Part shown: piece by piece, positions 16,252 to 31,013 of the stretch
Numbering within the stretch: position 1 is the stretch's first letter
How the letters are laid out: every line of letters starts with the position of its first letter
Source: Megachile rotundata
Taxonomy: Eukaryota; Arthropoda; Insecta; Hymenoptera; Megachilidae
Direction: 5' to 3'
Assembly (NCBI RefSeq): GCF_050947335.1
Contig: NW_027473363.1
Location: 684,501 to 748,500, forward strand
Length of the DNA stretch: 64,000 bases
Notes under the pieces: generated by a model
What the model was told of the DNA's origin: nothing
The model's database searches: none
The model's input: the letters and a program-made list of their open reading frames with translations, nothing else
Program-made: the position numbers and the translations under genes

Positions 16252-17249
16252 TGACACAATCACCCAATCACACAATCACACAACCACACAATCACACAAT
16301 GACACAATCAAACAATCACACAATCACACAATCACACAATCACACAATCACACAATCACACAAGCACACAATCACACAATCACACAATCACACAAGCACA
16401 CAATCACAAAATCACACAATCACACAACCACACAATCACACAATGACACAATCAAACAATCACACAATCACACAATCACACAATCACACAATCACACAAT
16501 CACACAAGCACACAATCACACAATCACACAATCACACAAGCACACAATCACAAAATCACACAATCACACAATCACACAACCACACAACCACACAATTACA
16601 CAAGGACACAATCACTCAATCACACAATCACACACTCACACAATCACACAATCACACAATCACACAATCACACAATCACACAATCACACAATCAAACAAT
16701 CACACAATCACACAATCTCACAATCAAACAATCACACAATCACACAATCACACAATCACACAATCACACAATCACAATCACACAATCACACAATCACACA
16801 ATCAAACAATCACACAATCACACAATCACACAATCACACAATCACACAATCACACAATCACACACTCACACAATCACACAATCACATTCACACAATCACA
16901 CAATCACACAATTTCACAATCACAAAGTCACACAATCACACAATCACACAATCACAATCACACAATCACACAATCACACACTCACACAATCACACAATCA
17001 CATTCACACAATCACACAATCACACAATCTCACAATCACACAAACACATAATCACACAATAACACAATCACAATCACAAAATCACAATCACACAATCACA
17101 ATCACACAGTCACAATCACACAATCACAATCACACAATCACAATCACACAGTCACAATCACACAATCACACAATCACACAATCAAACAATCACACAATCA
17201 CACAATCACGGTCACACAATCAAACATTCACACAATCACACAATCACAC

Positions 17250-17361
17250 AATCACGATCACACAATCACGATCACACAATCACGATCACACAATCACGAT
17301 CACACAATCACGATACAACAATCACGATCACACAATCACGATCACACAATCACGGTCACAC
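17250..17361. repeat. CpG-bearing 14-mer run
   Basis: Eight 14-mers including one CGATACAAC variant, with the conserved AAACATTCAC entrance and AAAATCTTAC exit. Confidence 0.89.
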
Positions 17362-19331
17362 AATCACACAATCACAATCACAAAATCTTACACAATCACA
17401 CAAGCACACAATCACTCAATCACACAATCACACAATCACAATCACACAATCACAATTACACAATCACACAATCACACAATCACACAATCACACAATCACA
17501 CAATCACACAATCACACAATCACACAATCACACAATCACAATCACACAATCACAATTACACAATCACACAATCACACAGTCACACAATCACACAATCACA
17601 ATCACGCAATCACACAATCCCGATCACACAATCACGATCACACAATCACGATCACACAATCACGGTCACACAATCACGGTCACACAACCACACAACCACA
17701 CAATCACACAATCACGCAATCACACAATCACACAATCACACAATCACACAATCACACAATCACACAATCACACAATCGCACAATCACACAATCACACAAT
17801 CACACAATCACGCAGTCACAATCACACAATCACAAAATCACTCTCTCACACAATCACACACTCACACAATCACACAAACACCCAACCACACAATCACACA
17901 ATCCCACAATCGCACAATCACACAATCACACAATCACACAATCACACAACCACACAATCACGCAGTCACAATCACACAATAACAATCACACAATCACACA
18001 ATCACACAATCACACAATCACACAATCACATACTCACACAATCACAATCACGCAATCACAATCACACAATCACACAGTCACACAATCACACAATCACACA
18101 ATCACACAATCACACAATCACACAATCACACAATCACACAATCACACAATCACAATCACAATCACACAATCACAATCACACAATCACAATTACACAATCA
18201 CACAATCACACGATCACACGATCACACAATCACACAAGCACACAATCACTCAGTCACACAATCACATACTCACACAATCACACAATCACCCAACCACACA
18301 ATCACACAATCCCACAGTCGCGCAATCACACAATCACACAATCACACAATCACACAATCACACAATCACACAATCAAACAATCACACAATCACACAATCA
18401 CGGTCACACAATCAAACATTCACACAATCACACAATCACACAATCACAATCACGCAATCACACAATCCCGATCACACAATCACGATCACACAATCACGAT
18501 CACACAATCACGGTCACACAATCACGGTCACACAACCACACAACCACACAATCACACAATCACACAATCACACAATCACACAATCACACAAGCACACAAT
18601 CACACAATCACACAATCACACAATCACGCAATCACACAATCACACAATCACACAATCACACAATGACACAATCACACAATCACAGAATCACAGAATCACA
18701 CAATCGCACCATCACACAATCACACAATCACACAATCACACAATCACACAATCACACAATCACACAATCACACAATCACACAATCACACAATCACACAAT
18801 CACACAATCACACAATCACACAAGCACACAATCACACAAGCACACAATCACTCAATCACACAATCACACACTCACACAATCACACAATCACATTCACACA
18901 ATCACACAATCACACAATCTCACAATCACACAAACACATAATCACACAATAACACAATCACAATCACACAATCACAATCACACAATCACAATCACACAAT
19001 CACAATCACACAATCACAATCACACAATCACAATCGCACAATCACAATCACACAATCACAATCACACAATCACAATCACACAATCACAATCACACAATCA
19101 CAAACACACAATCACAATCACTATCACAATCACACAATCACAATTACACAATCACACAATCACACAATCACACAATCACACAATCACACGGTCACACAAT
19201 CACACAGTCACACAATCACTCAATCTCACAATCACACAATCACACAATCACACAATCACACAATCACAATCGCACAATCACAATCGCACAATCACAATCG
19301 CACAATCACAATCGCACAATCACAATTACAC

Positions 19332-19499
19332 AATCACACAATCACACAATCACACAATCACACAATCACACAATCACACAATCACACAATCACACAATCA
19401 CACAATCACACAATCACACAATCACACAATCACACAATCACACAATCACACAATCACACAATCACACAATCACACAATCACACAATCACACAATCACAC
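19332..19499. repeat. Pure 8-mer run, 21 units
   Basis: Twenty-one uniform AATCACAC units lie between the variants AATTACAC and AATCACTC. This is the longest uniform 8-mer run I found in region 1. Confidence 0.9.
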
Positions 19500-19969
19500 A
19501 ATCACTCAATCACACAATCACACAATCACAATCACGCAATCACAATCACACAATCACAATCACACAATCACAATCACACAATCACAATCACACAATCACA
19601 ATCACACAATCACAATCACACAATCACAATCACACAATCACACAATCACACAATCAAACAATCACACAATCACACAATCACACAGACACACAATCTCACA
19701 ATCACACAATCACACAATCACACAATCACACAATAACAATCACACAACCACAGTCACACAATCACAATCACACAATCACACAATCACACAATCACACAAT
19801 CACACAATCACTCAATCACACAATCACACAAACACACAATCACACAATCACAATCGCACAATCACAATCGCACAATCACAATCGCACAATCACAATTACA
19901 CAATCACACAATCACACAATCACACAATCACACAATCACACAATCACACAATCACTCAATCACACAATC

Positions 19970-21110
19970 ACACAATAACAATCACGCAATCGCAATCACA
20001 CAATCACACAGTCACACAATCACACAATCACAATCACGCAATCACACAATCCCGATCACACAATCACGATCACACAATCACGATCACACAATCACGGTCA
20101 CACCATCACGGTCACACAACCACACAACCGCACAATCACACAATCACACAATCACACAATCACACAATCACACAATCACACAATTACACAATCACGCAAT
20201 CACACAATCACACAATCACACAATCACACAATCACACACTCACACAATCACACAATCACATTCACACAATCACACAATCACACAATCTCACAATCACACA
20301 AACACATAATCACACAATCACACAATCACACAATCACACACTCACGCAATCACACAATCACATTCACACAATCGCACAATCACACAATCTCACAATCACA
20401 CAATCACACAATCACACAATCACACAATCACACAATCACAATCACACACTCACACAATCACACAATCACACAATCACACAATCACACAACCACACAATCA
20501 CACAAGCACACAATCACTCAATCACACAATCACACACTCACACAATCACACAATCACATTCACACAATCACACAATCACACAATCACACAATCTCACAAT
20601 AACACAATCACACAATCACACAATCACACAATCACACAATCACACAATCACACAATCACACAATCACACAATCACACAATCACAAAATCACACAATCACA
20701 CAATCACACAATCACTCAATCACACAATCACACAATCACACAGTCACCAACCACACAAGCACACAATCACTCAATCACTCAATCACACAATCACAATCAC
20801 ACAATCACGCAGTCACAATCACACAATCACACAATCACAAAATCACACAATCACACAATCACACAATCACACAATCACTCAATCACACAATCACACAATC
20901 ACACAATCACACAATCACACAATCACACAATCTCACAATCACACAAACACATAATCACACAATAACACAATCACAATCACAAAATCACAATCACACAATC
21001 ACAATCACACAATCACAATCACACAATCACACAATCGCACAATCAAACAATCACACAATCACACAATCACGGTCACACAATCAAACATTCACACAATCAC
21101 ACAATCACAC
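19970..21110. repeat. Higher-order unit before the 1039-bp duplication
   Basis: Runs from AATAACAATCACGCAATCGC through ACCGCAC and two AATCTCAC words to AGTCACCAACCAC (20742) and CGGTCACACAATCAAACATT. The same order repeats from about 21130, with offsets of 1161 falling to 1137, a difference of three 8-mers. This copy lacks the CpG-bearing run that follows in the next copies. Confidence 0.8.
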
Positions 21111-22277
21111 AATCACTCAATCACACAATCACACAATAACAATCACGCAATCACAATCACACAATCACACAGTCACACAATCACACAATCACAATCACGC
21201 AATCACACAATCCCGATCACACAATCACGATCACACAATCACGATCACACAATCACGGTCACACCATCACGGTCACACAACCACACAACCGCACAATCAC
21301 ACAATCACACAATCACACAATCACACAATCACACAATCACACAATTACACAATCACGCAATCACACAATCACACAATCACACAATCACACAATCACACAC
21401 TCACACAATCACACAATCACATTCACACAATCACACAATCACACAATCTCACAATCACACAAACACATAATCACACAATCACACAATCACACAATCACAC
21501 ACTCACACAATCACACAATCACATTCACACAATCACACAATCACACAATCTCACAATCACACAATCACACAATCCCACAATCACACAATCACACAATCAC
21601 AATCACACACTCACACAATCACACAATCACACAATCACACAATCACACAACCACACAATCACACAAGCACACAATCACTCAATCACACAATCACACACTC
21701 ACACAATCACACAATCACATTCACACAATCACACAATCACACAATCTCACAATAACACAATCACACAATCACACAATCACACAATCACACAATCACACAA
21801 TCACACAATCACACAATCACAAAATCACACAATCACACAATCACACAATCACTCAATCACACAATCACACAATCACACAGTCACCAACCACACAAGCACA
21901 CAATCACTCAATCACTCAATCACACAATCACAATCACACAATCACGCAGTCACAATCACACAATCACAATCACACAATCACACAATCACACAATCACACA
22001 ATCACAAAATCACACAATCACACAATCACACAATCACACAATCACTCAATCACACAATCACACAATCACACAATCACACAATCACACAATCACACAATCT
22101 CACAATCACACAAACACATAATCACACAATAACACAATCACAATCACAAAATCACAATCACACAATCACAATCACACAATCACAATCACACAATCACACA
22201 ATCACACAATCAAACAATCACACAATCACACAATCACGGTCACACAATCAAACATTCACACAATCACACAATCACAC

Positions 22278-22417
22278 AATCACGATCACACAATCACGAT
22301 CACACAATCACGATCACACAATCACGATCACACAATCACGATACAACAATCACGATCACACAATCACGATACAACAATCACGATCACACAATCACGATCA
22401 CACAATCACGGTCACAC
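22278..22417. repeat. CpG-bearing 14-mer run, first copy in the 1039-bp duplication
   Basis: Ten 14-mers with two CGATACAAC variants. It recurs unchanged 1039 bp downstream. Confidence 0.9.
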
Positions 22418-22739
22418 AATCACACAATCACAATCACAAAATCTTACACAATCACACAATCACACAATCACACAGTCACACAATCACACAATCAGAATCA
22501 CGCAATCACACAATCCCGATCACACATTCCCGATCACACAATCACGATCACACAATCACGGTCACACAATCACGGTCACACAACCACACAACCACACAAT
22601 CACACAATCACGCAATCACACAATCACACAATCACACAATCACACAATCACACACTCACACAATCACACAATCACATTCACACAATCACACAATCACACA
22701 ATCTCACAATCACACAAACACATAATCACACAATAACAC

Positions 22740-22893
22740 AATCACAATCACACAATCACAATCACACAATCACAATCACACAATCACAATCACACAATCA
22801 CAATCACACAATCACAATCACACAATCACAATCACACAATCACAATCACACAATCACAATCACACAATCACAATCACACAATCACAATCACAC
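22740..22893. repeat. Pure CAC-type 14-mer run, 11 units
   Basis: Eleven units sit at the end of the first copy of the 1039-bp tandem duplication. The matching run in the second copy starts exactly 1039 bp later and is much longer. Confidence 0.93.
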
Positions 22894-22904
22894 AATCACA
22901 CAAT

Positions 22905-23943
22905 CACACAATCACACAGTCACCAACCACACAAGCACACAATCACTCAATCACTCAATCACACAATCACAATCACACAATCACGCAGTCACAATCACAC
23001 AATCACAATCACACAATCACACAATCACACAATCACACAATCACAAAATCACACAATCACACAATCACACAATCACACAATCACTCAATCACACAATCAC
23101 ACAATCACACAATCACACAATCACACAATCACACAATCTCACAATCACACAAACACATAATCACACAATAACACAATCACAATCACAAAATCACAATCAC
23201 ACAATCACAATCACACAATCACAATCACACAATCACACAATCACACAATCAAACAATCACACAATCACACAATCACGGTCACACAATCAAACATTCACAC
23301 AATCACACAATCACACAATCACGATCACACAATCACGATCACACAATCACGATCACACAATCACGATCACACAATCACGATACAACAATCACGATCACAC
23401 AATCACGATACAACAATCACGATCACACAATCACGATCACACAATCACGGTCACACAATCACACAATCACAATCACAAAATCTTACACAATCACACAATC
23501 ACACAATCACACAGTCACACAATCACACAATCAGAATCACGCAATCACACAATCCCGATCACACATTCCCGATCACACAATCACGATCACACAATCACGG
23601 TCACACAATCACGGTCACACAACCACACAACCACACAATCACACAATCACGCAATCACACAATCACACAATCACACAATCACACAATCACACACTCACAC
23701 AATCACACAATCACATTCACACAATCACACAATCACACAATCTCACAATCACACAAACACATAATCACACAATAACACAATCACAATCACACAATCACAA
23801 TCACACAATCACAATCACACAATCACAATCACACAATCACAATCACACAATCACAATCACACAATCACAATCACACAATCACAATCACACAATCACAATC
23901 ACACAATCACAATCACACAATCACAATCACACAATCACAATCA
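22905..23943. repeat. 1039-bp tandem duplication, second copy
   Basis: An exact-register repeat of the preceding 1039 bp at every marker I checked. Its terminal 14-mer run has expanded to about 45 units, so the true end of the copy is hidden inside that run. Confidence 0.9.
23317..23456. repeat. CpG-bearing 14-mer run, second copy in the 1039-bp duplication
   Basis: The exact counterpart of the run at 22278, with the same unit order. The shared rare word ATCAGAATCACGC downstream (22491 and 23530) confirms the pairing. Confidence 0.9.
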
Positions 23944-24416
23944 CACAATCACAATCACACAATCACAATCACACAATCACAATCACACAATCACAATCAC
24001 ACAATCACAATCACACAATCACAATCACACAATCACAATCACACAATCACAATCACACAATCACAATCACACAATCACAATCACACAATCACAATCACAC
24101 AATCACAATCACACAATCACAATCACACAATCACAATCACACAATCACAATCACACAATCACAATCACACAATCACAATCACACAATCACAATCACACAA
24201 TCACAATCACACAATCACAATCACACAATCACAATCACACAATCACAATCACACAATCACAATCACACAATCACACAATCACAATCACACAATCACAATC
24301 ACACAATCACAATCACACAATCACAATCTCACAACCACAATCACACAATCACAATCACACAATCACAATCACACAATCACAATCACACAATCACAATCAC
24401 ACAATCACAATCACAC
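23779..24416. repeat. Longest CAC-type 14-mer run, about 45 units
   Basis: Thirty-five uniform units (23779-24268) are followed by one extra 8-mer and ten more units (24277-24416). One of the later units carries AATCTCACAACCAC changes near 24326. This is the expanded counterpart of the 11-unit run at 22740 in the preceding duplicate copy. Confidence 0.93.
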
Positions 24417-24460
24417 AATCACACAATCACACAATCAAACAATCACACAATCACACAACC

Positions 24461-25301
24461 ACAGTCACACAATCACAATCACACAATCACACAATCACAC
24501 AATCACACAATCACACAAACACTCAATCACACAATCACACAAACACACAATCACACAATCACAATCGCACAATCACAATCGCACAATCACAATTACACAA
24601 CCGCACAATCACACAATCACACAATCACACAATCACACAATCACACAATCACACAATCACACAATTACACAATCACGCAATCACACAATCACACAATCAC
24701 ACAATCACACACTCACACAATCACACAATCACATTCACACAATCACACAATCACACAATCTCACAATCACACAAACACATAATCACACAATCACACAATC
24801 ACACAATCACACACTCACACAATCACACAATCACATTCACACAATCACACAATCACACAATCTCAAAATCACACAATCACACAATCACACAATCACACAA
24901 TCACACAATCACACAATCACACAATCACAATCACACACTCACACAATCACACAATCACACAATCACACAATCACACAATCACACAATCACACAACCACAC
25001 AATCACACAAGCACACAATCACTCAATCACACAATCACACAATCACACAAGCACACAATCACTCAATCACACAATCACACACTCACCAACCACACAATCA
25101 CAATCACACAATCACAATCACACAATCACACAATTACACAAGGACACAATCACTCAATCACACAATCACACACTCACACAATCACACAATCACACAATCA
25201 CACAATCACACAATCACACAATCACACAATCACACAATCACACGATCACACGATCACACGATCACACAATCACACATTCACACAATCACACCATCACGCA
25301 G
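24461..25301. repeat. Higher-order module, copy 4, with internal deletion
   Basis: Same module as at 5291, but AATTACACAA (24591-24600) joins directly to CCGCAC at 24601. In copy 2 the equivalent points (5431 and 5663) are about 223 bp further apart. The CpG words of the module fall within the missing part. Confidence 0.85.
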
Positions 25302-26646
25302 TCACACAATCACACAACCACACAATCACTCAATCACACAATCACACAATCACACAATCACACAATCACACAATCACACAATCACACAATCACACAATCA
25401 CACAGTCACCAACCACACAAGCACACAATCACTCAATCACTCAATCACACAATCACAATCACACAATCACGCAGTCACAATCACACAATCACAATCACAC
25501 AATCACACAATCACACAATCACACAATCACACAAGCACACAATCACACAATCACACAATCACACAAGCACACAATCACAAAATCACACAATCACACAATC
25601 ACACAACCACACAACCACACAATTACACAAGGACACAATCACTCAATCACACAATCACACACTCACACAATCACACAATCACACAATCACACAATCACAC
25701 AATCACACAATCACACAATCAAACAATCACACAATCACACAATCACACAATCAAACAATCACACAATCACACAATCACACAATCACACAATCACAATCAC
25801 ACAATCACACAATCACACAATCAAACAATCACACAATCACACAATCACACAATCACACAATCACACACTCACACAATCACACAATCACATTCACACAATC
25901 ACACAATCACAAAGTCACACAATCACACAATCACACAATCACAATCACACAATCACACAATCAAACAATCATACAATCACACAATCACACAAGCACACAA
26001 TCACTCAATCACACAATCACACACTCACCCAATCACACAATCGCATTCACACAATCACACAATCACACAATCTCACAATCACACAAACACATTATCACAC
26101 AATAACACAATCACAATCACAAAATCACAATCACACAATCACAATTACACAATCACAATCACACAATCACAATCACGCAATCACACAATCACACAATCAA
26201 ACAATCACACAATCACACAATCACGGTCACACAATCAAACATTCACACAATCACACAATCACACAATCACACAATCACACAATCACACAATCACACAATC
26301 ACACAATCACACAATCACACAATCACACAATCACACAATCACACAATCACACAATCACACAATCACACAATCACACAATCACACAATCACACAATCTCAC
26401 AATCACACAAACACATAATCACACAATAACACAATCACAAGCACACAATCACAATCACACAATCACAATCACACAATCACAATCACACAATCACACAAGC
26501 ACACAATCACAATCACACAATCACAATCACACAATCACACAATCACACAATCACACAATCACACAATCACACAATCACACAATCACACAATCACACAATC
26601 ACGCAATCACACAATCACACAATCACAATCACAATCACAAAATCAC

Positions 26647-27010
26647 AATCACAATCACACAATCACAATCACACAATCACAGTCACACAATCACAATCAC
26701 ACAATCACAATCACACAATCACAATCACACAATCACAATCACACAATCACAATCACACAATCACAATCACACAATCACAATCACACAATCACAATCACAC
26801 AATCACAATCACACAATCACAATCACACAATCACAATCACACAATCACAATCACACAATCACAATCACACAATCACAATCACACAATCACAATCACACAA
26901 TCACAATCACACAATCACAATCACACAATCACAATCACACAATCACAATCACACAATCACAATCACACAATCACAATCACACAATCACAATCACACAATC
27001 ACAATCACAC
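26647..27010. repeat. CAC-type 14-mer run before junction 1, 26 units
   Basis: Twenty-six units (364 bp), one with AGTCACAC near the start, follow the lead-in AAAATCACAATCACAATC. One extra AATCACAC at 27011-27018 follows, then the first AATCATAC. Confidence 0.92.
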
Positions 27011-27018
27011 AATCACAC

Positions 27019-28789
27019 AATCATACAATAACAATCATACAATCGCAATCAAAGAATCGCAATCTAAGAATCGCAATCATACAATCACAATCATACAATC
27101 ACAATCATACAATAAGAATCATACAATCCAAATCATACAATCACAATCATACAGTCACAATCATACAATCACAATCATACAATCACAATCATACTATCAC
27201 CATCATACAATTACTATCATACAGTCACAATCATACAATCACAATCATAAAATCACAATCATACAATCATAATCATACAATTACTATCATACAGTCACAA
27301 TCATACAATCACAATCATACAATCACAATCATACGATCACAATCATACAATTACTATCATACAATCACAATCATACGATCACCATCATACAATTACTATC
27401 ATACAGTCACAATCATACAATCACAATCATATAATCACAATCATACAATCACAATCATAGAATAAGTATCATACAATCCCAATCATACAATCTCAATCAT
27501 ACAATCACAATAATCCAGTGTCAATCGTACAATCGCAATCACACAATCACAATCTTACGATCACAACATACAATCGCAATCAAAGAATCGCAGTCAAAGA
27601 ATCACAATCATACAATCACAATCATACAATCGCAATCATACGATCGCAATCATACAATCACAATCATACGATCACAATCATAAAATTACTATCATACAAT
27701 CACAATCATTCAATCACAATCATACGATCACCATCATACAATTACTACCGTATAGTCACAATCATAAAGGCACAATCATAAAATCGCAATCATACAATTA
27801 CAATCTGCCAAACACAATCATACGATCGCAATCATACAATCATAACCATACAATCACAATCATACGATCAAAATCATATAATTACAATCATACAATCACA
27901 ATCATACGATCACAATCATACAATCACAATCATAGAATAAGAATCATACAATCCAAATCATACAATCACAATCATACAATCAGAATCATACAATCACAAT
28001 CATACAATCACAATCATACAATCACAATCATACAATCACAATATTACAGTCACAATCATACAATCACAATCATACGATCACAATCGTACAATCACAATCG
28101 TACAATCACAATCATACAATCACAATCATACGATCAAAATCATACACTCACACTCTTACGAGCACAATGGTACAATCACAATAGTACAATCACAATCATA
28201 CAATCGCAATCAAAGAATCACAATCATACGATCACAATCATGCAATTACTATCATACAATCACAATCATACGATCAAAATCATACAATCACACTCATACG
28301 ATCACAATCGTACAATCACAATCGTACAATCACAATCATACAATCACAATCATACAATCACAATCACACAATAACAATCATACAATCGCAATCAAAGAAT
28401 CGCAATCATACAATTACAATCTGCCAAACACAATCATACGATCGCAATCATACAATCATAACCATACAATCACAATCATACGATCAAAATCATATAATTA
28501 CAATCATACAATCACAATCATACGATCACAATCATACAATCACAATCATAGAATAAGAATCATACAATCACAATCATACAATCACAATCATACGATCACC
28601 ATCATACAATTACTATCATACAGTCACAATCATACACTCACAATCATATAATCACAATCATACAATCACAATCATAGAATAAGTATCATACAATCCCAAT
28701 CATACAACCACAATCATACAATTACTATCATACAATCACAATCATACGATCACCATCATACAATTACTATCATACAGTCACAATCATAC
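27019..28789. repeat. TAC block 1: 14-bp satellite AATCACAATCATAC
   Basis: The 8-mer half of the 14-mer changes from AATCACAC to AATCATAC, a single C-to-T difference, and keeps that form across the block. Diagnostic words include AATCAAAGAATCGC, ACAATTACTATCATACAG, CATAGAATAAG and AATCTGCCAAACAC. The first 1.35 kb matches the start of the second TAC block at an offset of 4283 bp. It includes an 87-codon frame at 27518 that translates identically at 31801. The AATCTGCC block is repeated inside the block about 620 bp downstream, near 27797 and 28417. The block ends on the words CATACAGTCACAATCATAC before CAC repeats resume. Confidence 0.93.
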
Positions 28790-29187
28790 AATAACACAAT
28801 CACACAATCACACAATCACACAATCACACAATCACACAATCACACAATCACACAATCACACAATCACACAAACACATAATCACACAATAACACAATCACA
28901 ATCACACAATCACAATCACACAATCACAATCACACAATCACAATCACACAATCACAATCACACAATCACAATCACACAATCACAATCACACAATCACAAT
29001 CACACAATCACACAAGCACACAATCACTCAATCACACAATCACACACTCACACAATCACACAATCACATTCACACAATCACACAATCACACAATCTCACA
29101 ATCACACAAACACATAATCACACAATAACACAATCACAAGCACACAATCACAATCACACAATCACAATCACACAATCACAATCACAC

Positions 29188-29419
29188 AATCACACAATCA
29201 CACAATCACACAATCACACAATCACACAATCACACAATCACACAATCACACAATCACACAATCACACAATCACACAATCACACAATCACACAATCACACA
29301 ATCACACAATCACACAATCACACAATCACACAATCACACAATCACACAATCACACAATCACACAATCACACAATCACACAATCACACAATCACACAATCA
29401 CACAATCACACAATCACAC
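29188..29419. repeat. Pure 8-mer run, 29 units
   Basis: AATCACAC is repeated 29 times without a change and ends at the variant AACCACAC. Such uniformity suggests recent expansion. Confidence 0.92.
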
Positions 29420-30199
29420 AACCACACAATCACACAAGCACACAATCACACAATCACACAATCACACAATCACACAATCACACAATCACACAATCACACA
29501 ATCACACAATCACACAATCACACAATCACACAATCACACAATCACACAATCACACAATCACACAATCACACAATCTCACAATCACACAAACACATAATCA
29601 CACAATAACACAATCACAAGCACACAATCACAATCACACAATCACAATCACACAATCACAATCACACAATCACACAAGCACACAATCACAATCACACAAT
29701 CACAATCACACAATCACACAATCACACAATCACACAATCACACAATCACACAATCACACAATCACACAATCACACAATCACACAACCACACAATCACACA
29801 AGCACACAATCACACAATCACACAATCACACAATCACACAATCACACAATCACACAATCACACAATCACACAATCACACAATCACACAATCACACAATCA
29901 CACAATCACACAATCACACAATCACACAATCACACAATCTCACAATCACACAAACACATAATCACACAATAACACAATCACAAGCACACAATCACAATCA
30001 CACAATCACAATCACACAATCACAATCACACAATCACACAAGCACACAATCACAATCACACAATCACAATCACACAATCACACAATCACACAATCACACA
30101 ATCACACAATCACACAATCACACAATCACACAATCACACAATCACACAATCACACAATCACGCAATCACACAATCACACAATCACAATCACAAAATCAC

Positions 30200-30325
30200 A
30201 ATCACAATCACACAATCACAATCACACAATCACAGTCACACAATCACAATCACACAATCACAATCACACAATCACAATCACACAATCACAATCACACAAT
30301 CACAATCACACAATCACAATCACAC
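30200..30325. repeat. CAC-type 14-mer run, 9 units, without a TAC block behind it
   Basis: This run has the same lead-in and the same early AGTCACAC variant as the runs at 26647, 31014 and 36398. It is followed by a pure 8-mer run of 33 units instead of a TAC-type block. Confidence 0.9.
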
Positions 30326-30589
30326 AATCACACAATCACACAATCACACAATCACACAATCACACAATCACACAATCACACAATCACACAATCACACAAT
30401 CACACAATCACACAATCACACAATCACACAATCACACAATCACACAATCACACAATCACACAATCACACAATCACACAATCACACAATCACACAATCACA
30501 CAATCACACAATCACACAATCACACAATCACACAATCACACAATCACACAATCACACAATCACACAATCACACAATCACACAATCACAC
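30326..30589. repeat. Pure 8-mer run, 33 units
   Basis: AATCACAC is repeated 33 times without a change (264 bp), the longest uniform 8-mer run I found. It ends at AACCACAC, as does the run at 29188. Confidence 0.92.
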
Positions 30590-31013
30590 AACCACACAAT
30601 CACACAAGCACACAATCACACAATCACACAATCACACAATCACACAATCACACAATCACACAATCACACAATCACACAATCACACAATCACACAATCACA
30701 CAATCACACAATCACACAATCACACAATCACACAATCACACAATCTCACAATCACACAAACACATAATCACACAATAACACAATCACAAGCACACAATCA
30801 CAATCACACAATCACAATCACACAATCACAATCACACAATCACACAAGCACACAATCACAATCACACAATCACAATCACACAATCACACAATCACACAAT
30901 CACACAATCACACAATCACACAATCACACAATCACACAATCACACAATCACACAATCACACAATCACACAATCACGCAATCACACAATCACACAATCACA
31001 ATCACAAAATCAC

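Larger units (their letters stand above)
21866..22904. repeat. 1039-bp tandem duplication, first copy
   Basis: Starts just before AGTCACCAACCAC and ends after an 11-unit 14-mer run. Diagnostic words (TCACCAACCA at 21881, CAAACACATA at 22111, ATCAGAATCA at 22491) each recur exactly 1039 bp later. Confidence 0.9.
1..27018. repeat. CAC region 1: mixed 8-bp and 14-bp satellite
   Basis: The base unit is AATCACAC in tandem, interrupted by runs of the 14-mer AATCACAATCACAC and of its CpG variant AATCACGATCACAC. Recurrent variant words mark a higher-order structure: an AATCTCAC word followed shortly by ACAAACACATAATCAC (about 30 copies at irregular 0.3-2.3 kb spacing), AATTTCACAATCACAAAGTC, ACAAGGACAC, AGTCACCAACCAC, and AAAATCTTAC. 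The same words recur in the same order, so this is shuffled and duplicated modules rather than a random microsatellite. Long open frames here, such as those at 8301-9698, 12989-13693 and 16251-17051, are reading-frame by-products with an eight-residue period. Confidence 0.95.

Noticed and set aside
8301..18941. Histidine-rich metal-binding or antifreeze-like repeat protein
   Set aside because: The His/Asn/Thr content results from CAC, AAT and ACA in the repeat. There is no signal peptide, start context or non-repeat flank.
1..27018. CRISPR array
   Set aside because: There are no unique spacers: the repeat units are contiguous, and spacing is set by the same words throughout. There are no cas genes.
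1..27018. Simple CA microsatellite
   Set aside because: CA runs never exceed a few dinucleotides. They are broken by AATC every 6 or 8 bp, so the unit is the 8-mer or 14-mer.
27518..27781. Apparent conserved 87-residue protein family starting at GTG (copies at 31801, 33018, 38317 and 39338)
   Set aside because: The conservation is that of the DNA higher-order repeat. The start comes from the AATACAGTGTC variant word, and other copies (56235, 58650) have lost that start while keeping the rest of the repeat.
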